A DNA stretch of 64,000 nucleotides from assembly GCF_025655475.1 (NCBI RefSeq), contig NZ_JAHTIK010000001.1, positions 4,563,743 to 4,627,742 of the forward strand. Reading direction: 5' to 3'. This DNA comes from Kitasatospora sp. DSM 101779. GTDB taxonomy: Bacteria; Actinomycetota; Actinomycetes; Streptomycetales; Streptomycetaceae. A program made the translations under genes and the position numbers. This document shows, piece by piece, positions 51,327 to 59,112 of this stretch (its first letter is position 1; each line of letters begins with the position of its first letter). The notes beneath the pieces are model-generated. The model was not told where the DNA came from, did not search any database, and saw nothing but the letters and a program-made list of their open reading frames with translations.

Positions 51327-52145
51327 TCAGGGCGCCAGGGCGGACCAGGCCACGGTGACCTCCCCGTGCCGCCACCTGCGGGTGTCCACCAGCGGCCAGT
51401 CCTGCGCCAGCGCCGTGCAGGCAGCCGTCCAGCGCTGCCGGGCACCGAAGGCGGCGTACGGCGCGGCCGCGGCCCAGGCCCGGTCGAACTCGGCGAGGAA
51501 GGCGTGCACCGGCCGCCCCGGCACGTTGTGGTGGATCAGCGCCTTCGGCAGCCGTTCGGCCAGGTCGGAAGGGGTCTGCAGATCGGCGAGCCGGGCCGCG
51601 AAGGTGACCGTGCGGGGCCCCTCCGGTCCGAGCGCCACCCACACGTGGCGGCGGCCGATCTCGTCGCAGGTGCCCTCGACCAGCAAGCCGTCCGGGGCCA
51701 GCCGGCCGCAGAGCCGCTCCCAGACCGCGGCGACCGACTCCTCCTCGTACTGCCGCAGCACGTTGGCGGCCCGGACGAGGTGCGCCGAGGCGCCGTCCAG
51801 CGGCACCTCGAAGCCGCCGCGGCGGAAGGTGAGCAGCGGCGGGTCCGCGTACGGCAGGGCGGCCGCCACCCGGGCCGGCTCGATCTCGACGCCGACCACC
51901 CGGATGTCCGGCCGGCCGGCGCGCAGCCTGGCGGCCAGTTCGACGGCCGTCCACGGGGCCGCCCCGTAGCCGAGGTCCACCGCGATCGGCGGGTGCTGGG
52001 CCGCGCGCAGCGTCCGGGCCATGGTGTGGACGATCCAGCGGTCCATCCGGCGCAGCCGGTTGGTGTTGGTGGTGCCCCGGGTCACCGTTCCGACCGGGCG
52101 GGTAGAACGCGGCCCGCGGGCGGGGGAGGGGTCGAAGGCGGCCAT
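51327..52145 (-). CDS. class I SAM-dependent methyltransferase
   Basis: A 272-residue protein with a Rossmann methyltransferase core. The SAM motif I is IAVDLGYGAAPWTAVEL (near 54-70), followed by RVVGVEIEPARVAAA (motif II acidic end of beta-2). HLVRAANVLRQYEEESVAAVWERL and LAPDGLLVEGTCDEIGRRHVWVAL carry the later motifs. It is conserved next to mshA in Streptomyces-type genomes, but its substrate is unknown. Divergent from mshA; the starts are about 330 bases apart. Confidence 0.88.
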   Translation of the reverse strand: MAAFDPSPARGPRSTRPVGTVTRGTTNTNRLRRMDRWIVHTMARTLRAAQHPPIAVDLGYGAAPWTAVELAARLRAGRPDIRVVGVEIEPARVAAALPYADPPLLTFRRGGFEVPLDGASAHLVRAANVLRQYEEESVAAVWERLCGRLAPDGLLVEGTCDEIGRRHVWVALGPEGPRTVTFAARLADLQTPSDLAERLPKALIHHNVPGRPVHAFLAEFDRAWAAAAPYAAFGARQRWTAACTALAQDWPLVDTRRWRHGEVTVAWSALAP

Positions 52146-52474
52146 GCCCGCAGCGTACGCGGCGGCCGGGCGGGGGCGGTCGGGTGTCCGGCGGACCGCT
52201 GCTTTCCCCGACCGTCGGGCCGGGACGGCTGTGCCCCGGCCCGCCGCTGCCCGCCCCCGGGGGGGGCCGTGATCTCACCGGTGATCCGGGAATACCCGCC
52301 GCCGGTGCGCTGGTTGGCACACTGGACGTCTGTCCGCCCGGAACGTTCGGTTCCGGGCGGCCGCGCGTCGGACGCGGGCCGCCGCGGCCGGGCGACCGCC
52401 CGCCGGGGCCCCGCGCCCCTGCCCGCACGACCGGATGCACCATCGACCGGGGAGCACGAGGAGGCTTCAGCCAG

Positions 52475-53869
52475 GTGACGCAGCACCCCGTACGCGCGGC
52501 CCGCCGCGAGCGGCTCGCGCAGCTGGGCACGGGCCCGGCGCAGGCCGCCGGCACCGCCCCGTCGGCCCGCCGCGGCCGCCTCCAGGCGCTGATCAGCGGG
52601 CGTCCGCGGCGCCCGAGGCGGATCGCGATGCTGAGCGTCCACACCTCGCCGCTGCACCAGCCGGGCACCGGCGACGCCGGCGGCATGAACGTCTACATCG
52701 TGGAGCTCGCCAAGCGCCTCGCCGAGCTGGACATCGAGGTCGAGGTGTTCACCCGGGCGATCGCCTCCGACGACGCCCCGACGGTGCAGCTCGCCCCCGG
52801 CGTGCTCGTACGGCACGTCACCGCCGGGCCGTACGAGGGCCTGGTCAAGGAGGACCTGCCGGCCCAGCTCTGCGCCTTCACCCACGGGGTGCTGCGCACC
52901 GAGGCCGGCCACCGGCCCGGCCACTACGACCTGGTGCACTCGCACTACTGGCTGTCCGGGCAGGTCGGCTGGCTGGCCGCCGAGCGCTGGGGCGTGCCGC
53001 TGGTGCACACCATGCACACCATGGCGAAGGTCAAGAACGCCGCGCTGGCCGAGGGGGACACCCCCGAGCCGGCCGCCCGGGTGATCGGCGAGACGCAGGT
53101 GGTCCAGGCCGCGGACCGGCTGATCGCCAACACCGCCGAGGAGGCGGCCGAGCTCTCGCACCACTACGACGCCCGCGGCGAACAGCTCGCGGTCGTCCAC
53201 CCCGGCGTCAACCTGGACGTCTTCCGTCCCGGCAGCCGGTCGGCCGCCCGCGCCGCCCTCGGGCTGCCGCAGGACGCCGCGGTGCTGCTGTTCGCCGGCC
53301 GGATACAGCCGCTCAAGGCACCCGATGTGCTGCTCCGGGCGGTCGCCGTACTGCTGGCCCGGCGGCCCGAGCTGCGCGAGCGGCTGGTCGTCCCGGTGGT
53401 CGGCGGGCCGTCCGGCACCGGCCTCGCGAGGCCGGAGAGCCTGCACAAGCTCGCCGCCCAGCTCGGCATCTCGGACGTCGTCCGCTTCCACCCGCCGGTG
53501 GGCCAGGCACGGCTCGCCGAGTGGTACCGCGCCGCCACCGCCCTGGTGATGCCCTCCTACAGCGAGTCCTTCGGCCTGGTCGCCCTGGAGGCGCAGGCAT
53601 GCGGCACCCCGGTGGTCGCTGCGGCGGTCGGCGGCCTGCCCGTCGCCGTCCGGGACGGCGTCACCGGCACCCTGGTGCACGGCCACGACCCCGCCCGGTG
53701 GGCGGCGGCGCTGGAGCCGTACGCCAGCGGTCCCGCGCTGGTGCGCGAGCGCGGGACGGCGGCGGCCCGGCACGCGGCGGGATTCGGCTGGGACGCCGCG
53801 GCGGCCGCCACCGCCGAGGTCTACGCCCAGGCCATGGCCCACCCGGCCGGGGGACTCCGGCTCGCCTGA
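52475..53869 (+). CDS. mshA: D-inositol-3-phosphate glycosyltransferase MshA
   Basis: A 464-residue GT4 glycosyltransferase that joins UDP-GlcNAc to 1L-myo-inositol 1-phosphate, the first committed step of mycothiol synthesis. Diagnostic stretches are RRIAMLSVHTSPLHQPGTGDAGGMNVYIVELAKRLAE (the nucleotide- and acceptor-binding start), VHTMHTMAKVKN, LLFAGRIQPLKAPDVLLRAV, and the retaining-enzyme E-x7-E in YSESFGLVALEAQACGTPVV. GTG 52475 is chosen, with GAGGAGG about 12 bases upstream; the first 45 residues are a basic leader found in other streptomycete homologues. Confidence 0.95.
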   Translation: MTQHPVRAARRERLAQLGTGPAQAAGTAPSARRGRLQALISGRPRRPRRIAMLSVHTSPLHQPGTGDAGGMNVYIVELAKRLAELDIEVEVFTRAIASDDAPTVQLAPGVLVRHVTAGPYEGLVKEDLPAQLCAFTHGVLRTEAGHRPGHYDLVHSHYWLSGQVGWLAAERWGVPLVHTMHTMAKVKNAALAEGDTPEPAARVIGETQVVQAADRLIANTAEEAAELSHHYDARGEQLAVVHPGVNLDVFRPGSRSAARAALGLPQDAAVLLFAGRIQPLKAPDVLLRAVAVLLARRPELRERLVVPVVGGPSGTGLARPESLHKLAAQLGISDVVRFHPPVGQARLAEWYRAATALVMPSYSESFGLVALEAQACGTPVVAAAVGGLPVAVRDGVTGTLVHGHDPARWAAALEPYASGPALVRERGTAAARHAAGFGWDAAAAATAEVYAQAMAHPAGGLRLA

Positions 53870-53875
53870 GCCGTC

Positions 53876-53900
53876 GCACGGGGCGCCCGTCGCCCCGTGC
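53876..53900 (+). terminator. hairpin after mshA
   Basis: GCACGGGGCG (53876-53885) pairs perfectly with CGCCCCGTGC (53891-53900) over a 5-base loop, starting 7 bases after the mshA stop codon. It is suitable as a terminator. Confidence 0.6.
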
Positions 53901-53963
53901 CCCGCCGGTCGGCCCCGCGCCCCTGCTGGGTGCGGGGCAGTACCGCCGAGTAGCGTCAGCGTC

Positions 53964-54530
53964 ATGGCATTCCGTACCAAGGACGAGGCGCTGACCCTGC
54001 TGCGCACCGCGCTCGACGAGGCCGGGGTGGGGTGGGAGCCGGCCGTGACCGACCCGTACACGCTGGTCGCCACGCTGCCCGGTACCCGCAAGCTGTCCAC
54101 CACCTGCGCGCTGCGGGTGGGGGACCACACCCTGTCGGTCAACGCGTTCGTGATCCGCCGGCCGGACGAGAACCACGAGGCCGTCTACCGCTGGCTGCTG
54201 GAGCGCAACACCAGGCTGTACGGCGTCGCGTACGCCGTCGACAAGCTCGGCGACGTCTACCTCGCCGGGCGGCTGCCGCTGGAGGCGCTCACCCCGGACG
54301 CCGTCGACCGGCTGCTCGGCACCGTCCTGGAGAACGCCGACGAGCCCTTCAACACCCTGCTGGAGCTGGGCTTCGCCACCGCGATCCGCCGCGAGTGGGA
54401 GTGGCGCACCAAGCGCGGCGAGTCCACCCGCAACCTCGCGGCCTTCACCCACCTGACCGGCCCGACCGCGGACGGGACCGCAGTGGACGCCTCCGCGGCG
54501 GACGCCCCCGGGCCGGTCGCCGCCGACTGA
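53964..54530 (+). CDS. YbjN domain protein
   Basis: A 188-residue protein of the YbjN/type III secretion chaperone-like fold: MAFRTKDEALTLLRTALDEAGVGWEPA, LRVGDHTLSVNAFVIRRPDENHEAVYRWLLERNTRLYGVAYAVDKLGDVYLAGRLPLEALTPDAVDRLLGTVLENADEPFNTLLELGF. The family stabilises partners or has an unknown regulatory role in bacteria. It is usually found downstream of mshA in Streptomyces, as here (94 bases). A low-complexity C-terminal tail follows residue 160. Confidence 0.9.
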   Translation: MAFRTKDEALTLLRTALDEAGVGWEPAVTDPYTLVATLPGTRKLSTTCALRVGDHTLSVNAFVIRRPDENHEAVYRWLLERNTRLYGVAYAVDKLGDVYLAGRLPLEALTPDAVDRLLGTVLENADEPFNTLLELGFATAIRREWEWRTKRGESTRNLAAFTHLTGPTADGTAVDASAADAPGPVAAD

Positions 54531-54569
54531 GCCGGACCGACCGGACCGGCGTGACCGGTGGACCGGTGC

Positions 54570-55919
54570 TCAGCTGTTCGCCGCGGTGGCCGTCGGCCCG
54601 GCGGGGACGGTGCCGGCGGCCGTGGCCGATGCCGCGTCCTGTGCGGTGGTCGGTGCCGCGTCCGGCACGGGCCGCCGGCCGAGCAGCAGGAACGCCCCCG
54701 CCGCGACCGTGCCGAAGACGGCGCAGGCGCCCCAGACGGCCCGGCCGCCGGCGTGCTCCAGCAGGTAGCCGCCGGCCGCCGGGCCGATGAACGAGGCCAG
54801 CGACCAGGAGAGCGAGTAGACGCCCTGGTAGCGGCCCCGGGCCCGGGCCGGGGACAGTTCGGCGACCAGGCCCATCATGGTCGGCGCGGCCATGATCTCG
54901 CCGATCGTCCAGACCGCCACGGTGACGGCGTAGAACCCGGCCGAGCCGCCGGCCAGCGCGGTCAGGCCGAAGCCCCAACCGGTCAGCAGGGCGCTGGCCA
55001 CCAGCAGGCCCGTCCGGTTGCGGCCCTCCATCACCCGGGTGAGCGGCAGCTGCAGCAGCACGATCAGCACGCCGTTCAGGCCGATCACCAGGCCGTACTG
55101 AGCGGCCGAGATGCCCGCCAGGCCCATGTCGGCGGCCAGGGTGGTGCTGCCCTGCTGGGCGACCACTGCCAACAGCAGGTTCACCGCCACCAGCGCCATG
55201 AACCGTCCGTCCCGGAAGACCGCGCCCAGGCCGGTCCGGGGCTCCGCAGGGGCCGGGCAGGCGGTGTCCGCGGTCGCCGTGCCCAGCGGGCGCGAGCCGG
55301 CACGGGACTCGGGACGCGATTGCGGACGGGTCTCGGGGACGCGGACGAAGACCACCACCGCGCAGGCGAGCGTCGAGGCCGCGTCGATCAGGAACAGCGC
55401 GAGGTAGCCGTGCGCGGCGATCAGGCCGGCGACCGCCGCGGAGACGCCGAAGCCGATGTTGATCGCCCAGTAGTTCAGCGAGTACGCCCGCACCCGGTGC
55501 TCGGCCGGCACGACGTCCGCGATGATCGCCGAGACGGCCGGCCGGGAGGCGTTGCTCGCCAGGCCGACCAGGAAGGCCGTCACCGCGATCGCCACCCGGT
55601 CCTGGCAGAACCCCAGCACGGCGGTCGACGCCGCGGTGCCGAGCTGCGCGGCCAGCAGGGTCGGCCGCCGCCCCCAGCGGTCGGCGAGCACCCCGCCCCC
55701 GACGGCGGCGATCGCCGAACCCAGCCCGAAGAGCGAGGCGACCAGGCCCGCGTAGGCGGGCGAGAAGCCGCGGTCCCCGGTGAGGTAGAGGGCCAGGAAG
55801 GTCACCACGAAGCCGCCGAGGCGGTTCACCAGGGTCGACGTCCACAGCCACCAGAACTGGCGGGGCAGCCCGCCCACCGCCTCCGAGGCGGTGCTGCGCA
55901 GACGGACGGCGGCGGACAT
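54570..55919 (-). CDS. MFS transporter
   Basis: A 449-residue 12-TM major facilitator; start ATG 55919 has GGGAG 6 bases upstream. The motif GGGVLADRWGRRPTLL follows TM2, and the cytosolic loop ETRPQSRPESRAGSR separates the halves. It resembles the MdtH/YdeR-like exporters, with substrate unknown. It is divergent from gpmA and convergent with the YbjN gene. Confidence 0.88.
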   Translation of the reverse strand: MSAAVRLRSTASEAVGGLPRQFWWLWTSTLVNRLGGFVVTFLALYLTGDRGFSPAYAGLVASLFGLGSAIAAVGGGVLADRWGRRPTLLAAQLGTAASTAVLGFCQDRVAIAVTAFLVGLASNASRPAVSAIIADVVPAEHRVRAYSLNYWAINIGFGVSAAVAGLIAAHGYLALFLIDAASTLACAVVVFVRVPETRPQSRPESRAGSRPLGTATADTACPAPAEPRTGLGAVFRDGRFMALVAVNLLLAVVAQQGSTTLAADMGLAGISAAQYGLVIGLNGVLIVLLQLPLTRVMEGRNRTGLLVASALLTGWGFGLTALAGGSAGFYAVTVAVWTIGEIMAAPTMMGLVAELSPARARGRYQGVYSLSWSLASFIGPAAGGYLLEHAGGRAVWGACAVFGTVAAGAFLLLGRRPVPDAAPTTAQDAASATAAGTVPAGPTATAANS

Positions 55920-56069
55920 CGGCGGCTCCCGGGGCATGGCTGACCGGCACGCCCGGGTGGGCGGGGTGGACCGCCCGGACGCTCGGTAAGTGGCACAAGT
56001 GGTAGCCGCACATTACCTGGGATGAGACGGTCCGACCAGCGGATAACCGCCTCATCTAAACTGGCGCCC

Positions 56070-56828
56070 ATGGCTGACACGACCTACCGACTCATCCTGC
56101 TCCGCCACGGCGAGAGCCAGTGGAACCAGAAGAACCTCTTCACCGGCTGGGTCGACGTCGACCTCAACGAGAAGGGCGAGAAGGAGGCCGCCCGCGGCGG
56201 CGAGCTCCTCCTCTCCGAGGGCCTCCTCCCCGACGTGGTGCACACCTCGCTGCTGCGCCGCGCCATCCGCACCTCCCAGATCGCGCTCGACAAGGCCGAC
56301 CGGCACTGGATCCCGGTCAGCCGCAGCTGGCGCCTCAACGAGCGCCACTACGGCGCCCTGCAGGGCAAGGACAAGGCGCAGACCCTCGCGGAGTTCGGCG
56401 AGGAGCAGTTCCAGCTGTGGCGCCGCTCGTACGACACCCCGCCGCCGGCGCTGGCCGACGACAACGAGTACTCGCAGGCCGGCGACGCCCGCTACGCCGA
56501 GATCCCGAGCGAGCTGCGTCCGCGCACCGAGTGCCTCAAGGACGTCGTCGAGCGGATGCTGCCGTACTGGTACGACGCGATCGTCCCGGACCTCGCCGCC
56601 GGCCGCACCGTCCTGGTCACCGCCCACGGCAACAGCCTCCGCGCGCTGGTCAAGCACCTGGACGGCATCTCCGACGAGGCCATCGCCGGCCTGAACATCC
56701 CCACCGGCATCCCGCTCGTCTACGAGCTCGACGCCGACTTCAAGCCGCTCGCCCCCGGCGGCCGCTACCTCGACCCGGAGGCCGCCGCCGCCGCCATCGA
56801 GGCCGTGAAGAACCAGGGCAAGAAGTAA
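56070..56828 (+). CDS. gpmA: 2,3-bisphosphoglycerate-dependent phosphoglycerate mutase
   Basis: A 252-residue glycolytic enzyme (3-phosphoglycerate to 2-phosphoglycerate). It has the full dPGM signature: LLRHGESQWNQKNLFTGWVDVDL with the catalytic His in RHGE, then RAIRTSQIAL, ERHYGALQGKDKAQT, ECLKDVVERMLPYWYD and the second-His segment LVTAHGNSLRALVKHL, with GIPLVYELD near the end. A -10-like TAAACT at 56057-56062 lies so close to the ATG that a leaderless or near-leaderless transcript is possible. Confidence 0.96.
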   Translation: MADTTYRLILLRHGESQWNQKNLFTGWVDVDLNEKGEKEAARGGELLLSEGLLPDVVHTSLLRRAIRTSQIALDKADRHWIPVSRSWRLNERHYGALQGKDKAQTLAEFGEEQFQLWRRSYDTPPPALADDNEYSQAGDARYAEIPSELRPRTECLKDVVERMLPYWYDAIVPDLAAGRTVLVTAHGNSLRALVKHLDGISDEAIAGLNIPTGIPLVYELDADFKPLAPGGRYLDPEAAAAAIEAVKNQGKK

Positions 56829-56843
56829 CAGCCCCGCGCGACC

Positions 56844-56882
56844 GGCCCCCTGCCCGACGCCAATGGCGCCGGGCAGGGGGCC
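56844..56882 (+). terminator. terminator after gpmA
   Basis: GGCCCCCTGCCCG (56844-56856) and CGGGCAGGGGGCC (56870-56882) are perfect 13-bp arms around a 13-base loop, 16 bases after the gpmA stop. Confidence 0.75.
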
Positions 56883-56943
56883 GATCCGTTTCCGGGCCGC
56901 CCCGCCGCCTTCCCGACGCTCCGTCAGATCGCCCGCGCTGCAG

Positions 56944-56959
56944 ACTGGTTCAGACCATT
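56944..56959. promoter_or_regulatory. DasR-responsive element (dre) upstream of the LPMO gene
   Basis: ACTGGTTCAGACCATT matches the DasR box (consensus ACTGGTCTAGACCAGT) with symmetrical TGGT/ACCA arms. DasR is the GntR-family N-acetylglucosamine/chitin regulator of streptomycetes. The site lies about 135 bases before the LPMO start, where it can govern chitin-responsive expression. Confidence 0.75.
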
Positions 56960-57093
56960 GACGGGGCGGGCGACCGCTCCTAGCGTGGTGGTCCGCACCT
57001 GGCGCGGGCACGCCAAACCCCGCGCTGCCCGCGCCCGCCGGGCGTTCCCTGCACGCACACGCACACTCCATCCACCCCCACGGAGGGAGCACC

Positions 57094-57681
57094 ATGCGCA
57101 AGCGTCACATCCTGGCGGCCGTGGCGGCCGCTGCGGCCGTCCCGCTGGCCACCGCGATCCCCGCCTACTCGCACGGCTGGATCACCACACCGCCGAGCCG
57201 GGCCGCCCTGTGCGCCGCCGGCACGGTCAAGAACTGCGGCGACATCCAGTGGGAGCCGCAGAGCGTCGAGGGGCCGAAAGGATTCCCGGCCCAGGGCCCG
57301 GCCGACGGCACCCTCTGCGCCGGCGGCAACAGCCGCTTTGCCCAGCTGGACGACCCGCGCGGCGGCGGCTGGCCGGCCACCAGGGTGAGCGCCGGCCAGC
57401 GGCTGACCTTCACCTGGAAGTTCACCGCCCGGCACGCCACCACGCAGTTCCGCTACTACCTCACCAAGCCGGGCTACAGCGCCGGCAGCAAGCTGACCCG
57501 CGCCAACCTGGACGCCACGCCCTTCCTGACCGTCCCCTACAACGGCGCGCAGCCGCCCACCACGCTGAGCCACACCGCGACCCTGCCCGCCGGCCGCACC
57601 GGTCACCAGGTGGTCCTGGCGATCTGGGACATCGCGGACACCGGCAACGCCTTCTACCAGTGCATGGACGTCACCTTCTGA
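57094..57681 (+). CDS. secreted lytic polysaccharide monooxygenase, AA10 (chitin-active type)
   Basis: A 195-residue copper enzyme. A Sec-type signal peptide (MRKRHILAAVAAAAAVPLATA) is cleaved before His27 (PAYS/HGWI), which gives the copper-brace N-terminal His. The second brace His is 114 (KFTARHATTQFRYYLTK). Other family residues are DIQWEPQSVEGPKGFP, AGGNSRFAQLD and FYQCMDVTF with Cys pairs for disulphides. There is no extra carbohydrate-binding module, so it is a compact, single-domain LPMO oxidising chitin or cellulose. It has a DasR box upstream and a terminator after it. Confidence 0.95.
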   Translation: MRKRHILAAVAAAAAVPLATAIPAYSHGWITTPPSRAALCAAGTVKNCGDIQWEPQSVEGPKGFPAQGPADGTLCAGGNSRFAQLDDPRGGGWPATRVSAGQRLTFTWKFTARHATTQFRYYLTKPGYSAGSKLTRANLDATPFLTVPYNGAQPPTTLSHTATLPAGRTGHQVVLAIWDIADTGNAFYQCMDVTF

Positions 57682-57713
57682 CACGTCCCGGCCGACCGCC
57701 GGGACACGGCGAC

Positions 57714-57753
57714 GCCCCGGCCGGACGGCGCTTCCACGCCGCCCGGCCGGGGC
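57714..57753. terminator. terminator between the LPMO and Cys-rich genes
   Basis: GCCCCGGCCGG (57714-57724) pairs with CCGGCCGGGGC (57743-57753), and GGCG/CGCC extends the stem inward. It lies between the convergent stops at 57681 and 57762 and should act in both directions. Confidence 0.7.
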
Positions 57754-57761
57754 CTCCGGCG

Positions 57762-57941
57762 TCAGTGGCCGCCGCAGCAGCCGCCGTCCGCACCGCCACA
57801 CTGGCAGGGCGCACCGGACTGGCAGCCGCAGCCGCACCCCGGTCCGCAGCCGCAGCCCGCGGCGACGACCGGCAGCAGCTTCACGGAGGGAGGCGCGGCG
57901 GTTCCCGCCGCGGCCGTGGTCGGGTTCTGGTCAGCCTTCAT
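57762..57941 (-). CDS. cysteine-rich mini-protein, metallothionein-like
   Basis: A 59-residue protein from ATG 57941, with GAGGAGG about 10 bases upstream. The first 28 residues are Thr/Ala/Pro (KADQNPTTAAAGTAAPPSVKLLPV). The second half carries nine Cys in CGCGPGCGCGCQ, PCQC and CC clusters, with a terminal GGH; this is the pattern of metal-binding or metallothionein-like peptides. It has no signal peptide. It is convergent with the LPMO gene, an enzyme that needs copper, so copper binding is an attractive but unproved idea. A RiPP precursor seems less likely because no maturation enzymes are close. Confidence 0.62.
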   Translation of the reverse strand: MKADQNPTTAAAGTAAPPSVKLLPVVAAGCGCGPGCGCGCQSGAPCQCGGADGGCCGGH

Positions 57942-58133
57942 CGCGGTCGGGTCCTCCTCATCGACGGCTGTCGACGGCAGTCGACGGCACACCACGGCAC
58001 ACCGCAGCACCCACGGGCATGCCCAGAACGAGTGAAAACCGGTCCCGGACGGGGCGTCAACGGGCGCGCGGAGGTAGGGCGCCCGCGTACGCGTGCGCCC
58101 CCGGCCTCCGCGCGCCCGCCCCGGGGCCGCGGA

Positions 58134-58814
58134 TCACTCGGCCTGCAGGGCCGCCGTCTCCGCCGCGAACTCGTCCGCGTGCTCGCCGGTCACCAGGAAG
58201 ACCACACGCTTGGCCACCGACACCGCGTGGTCGGCGAACCGCTCGTAGTAGCGGCCCACCAGGGTCACGTCGACCGCGGTCTCGATGCCGTGCTGCCAGC
58301 GGTCGTCCAGCAGGTGCGAGAAGAGCTCGCGGTGCAGGGCGTCGATCGCGTCGTCGTCCCGCTCCAGCTCCAGCGCCGCGTTGGCGTCCTTGGTGGAGAT
58401 GACCAGACCGGCCTTGGCGACCAGACGCTGGGCGAGCTGCCCCATCTCCAGCACGATCGGGTGCAGGTCGTTCGGCACCGCCGACTCGGGGTAGCGCAGC
58501 CGGGCGACCTTGGCCACGTGCCGGGCCAGGTCGCCGCAGCGCTCCAGGTCGGCGCTCATGCGCAGGCTGGTGACCACGATGCGCAGGTCGGTCGCGACGG
58601 GCTGCTGCCGGGCCAGCAGGTCGATGGCCCGGTTCTCCAGCTCGTGGTGGAGGTCGTTCACCTTCTCGTCGGCGGCGATCACGCTCTCCGCCAGCGCCAG
58701 GTCGGCGTCGAGCAGCGCGGTGGTGGCCCGGCCCATGGCCGAGCCGACCAGCCGGGCGAGCTCGACCAGGCCGTCGCTGATCGAGTCGAGTTCCTCGTGG
58801 TACTGGTCGCGCAT
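58134..58814 (-). CDS. phoU: phosphate transport/signalling regulator PhoU
   Basis: A 226-residue PhoU with its two three-helix repeats. Metal-binding motifs are ExxxD types: repeat 1 LLARQQPVATDLRIVVTSLRMSADLERCGDLARHVAKVA, repeat 2 GRYYERFADHAVSVAKRVVFLVTG. GGAGGAG precedes ATG 58814. In Streptomyces phoU is divergent from phoR-phoP, as here, and is itself in the Pho regulon. Confidence 0.95.
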   Translation of the reverse strand: MRDQYHEELDSISDGLVELARLVGSAMGRATTALLDADLALAESVIAADEKVNDLHHELENRAIDLLARQQPVATDLRIVVTSLRMSADLERCGDLARHVAKVARLRYPESAVPNDLHPIVLEMGQLAQRLVAKAGLVISTKDANAALELERDDDAIDALHRELFSHLLDDRWQHGIETAVDVTLVGRYYERFADHAVSVAKRVVFLVTGEHADEFAAETAALQAE

Positions 58815-59009
58815 GCTCTCTCCTCCTGGCCGCCCGTCCCCCCGCAAGAAGGGTCGGCCGGTCCGTCAGTAGCTCTGTCGGTGGCGGTGCCGACCGGTCC
58901 GTCCGGAAGGACGGCCGCTGCTGGTGGCGCGAATGGTAGCCGCGTCACCGCCCGCACGGGCTTGCGTTGACCACACTGCGCCGTCCGGGCGACCGCGCAC
59001 GACCCCCGC

Positions 59010-59038
59010 AGTGAACCGGTGGAGGACTGAAGGTGAAT
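59010..59038. promoter_or_regulatory. PHO box (three 11-bp direct repeat units) between phoU and phoR
   Basis: Read on the minus strand, ATTCACC (59038-59032), GTCCTCC (59027-59021) and GTTCACT (59016-59010) are spaced exactly 11 bases apart, matching the GTTCACC repeat units bound by PhoP of Streptomyces. The first and third units fit best. The position in the divergent phoU/phoR gap is the expected one. Confidence 0.75.
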
Positions 59039-59112
59039 TCTCGGCAACGTGCGGCCGAGCCCTTGATCGCACCCTTGGGGAGCGCGCCCGACCTGCGCTT
59101 AGGCTGAGTGGC

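Noticed and set aside
52405..53926. Strings CCCCGCGCCCCTG at about 52410 and 53913 as further copies of the 1.4-kb repeat
   Set aside because: Only 12-13 bases match and the GTTC part is missing; too short to claim as family members.
57762..57941. Cys-rich peptide as a lanthipeptide or thiopeptide precursor
   Set aside because: No lanthionine synthetase, YcaO, radical SAM or dedicated exporter nearby; the Cys spacing fits metal binding better.
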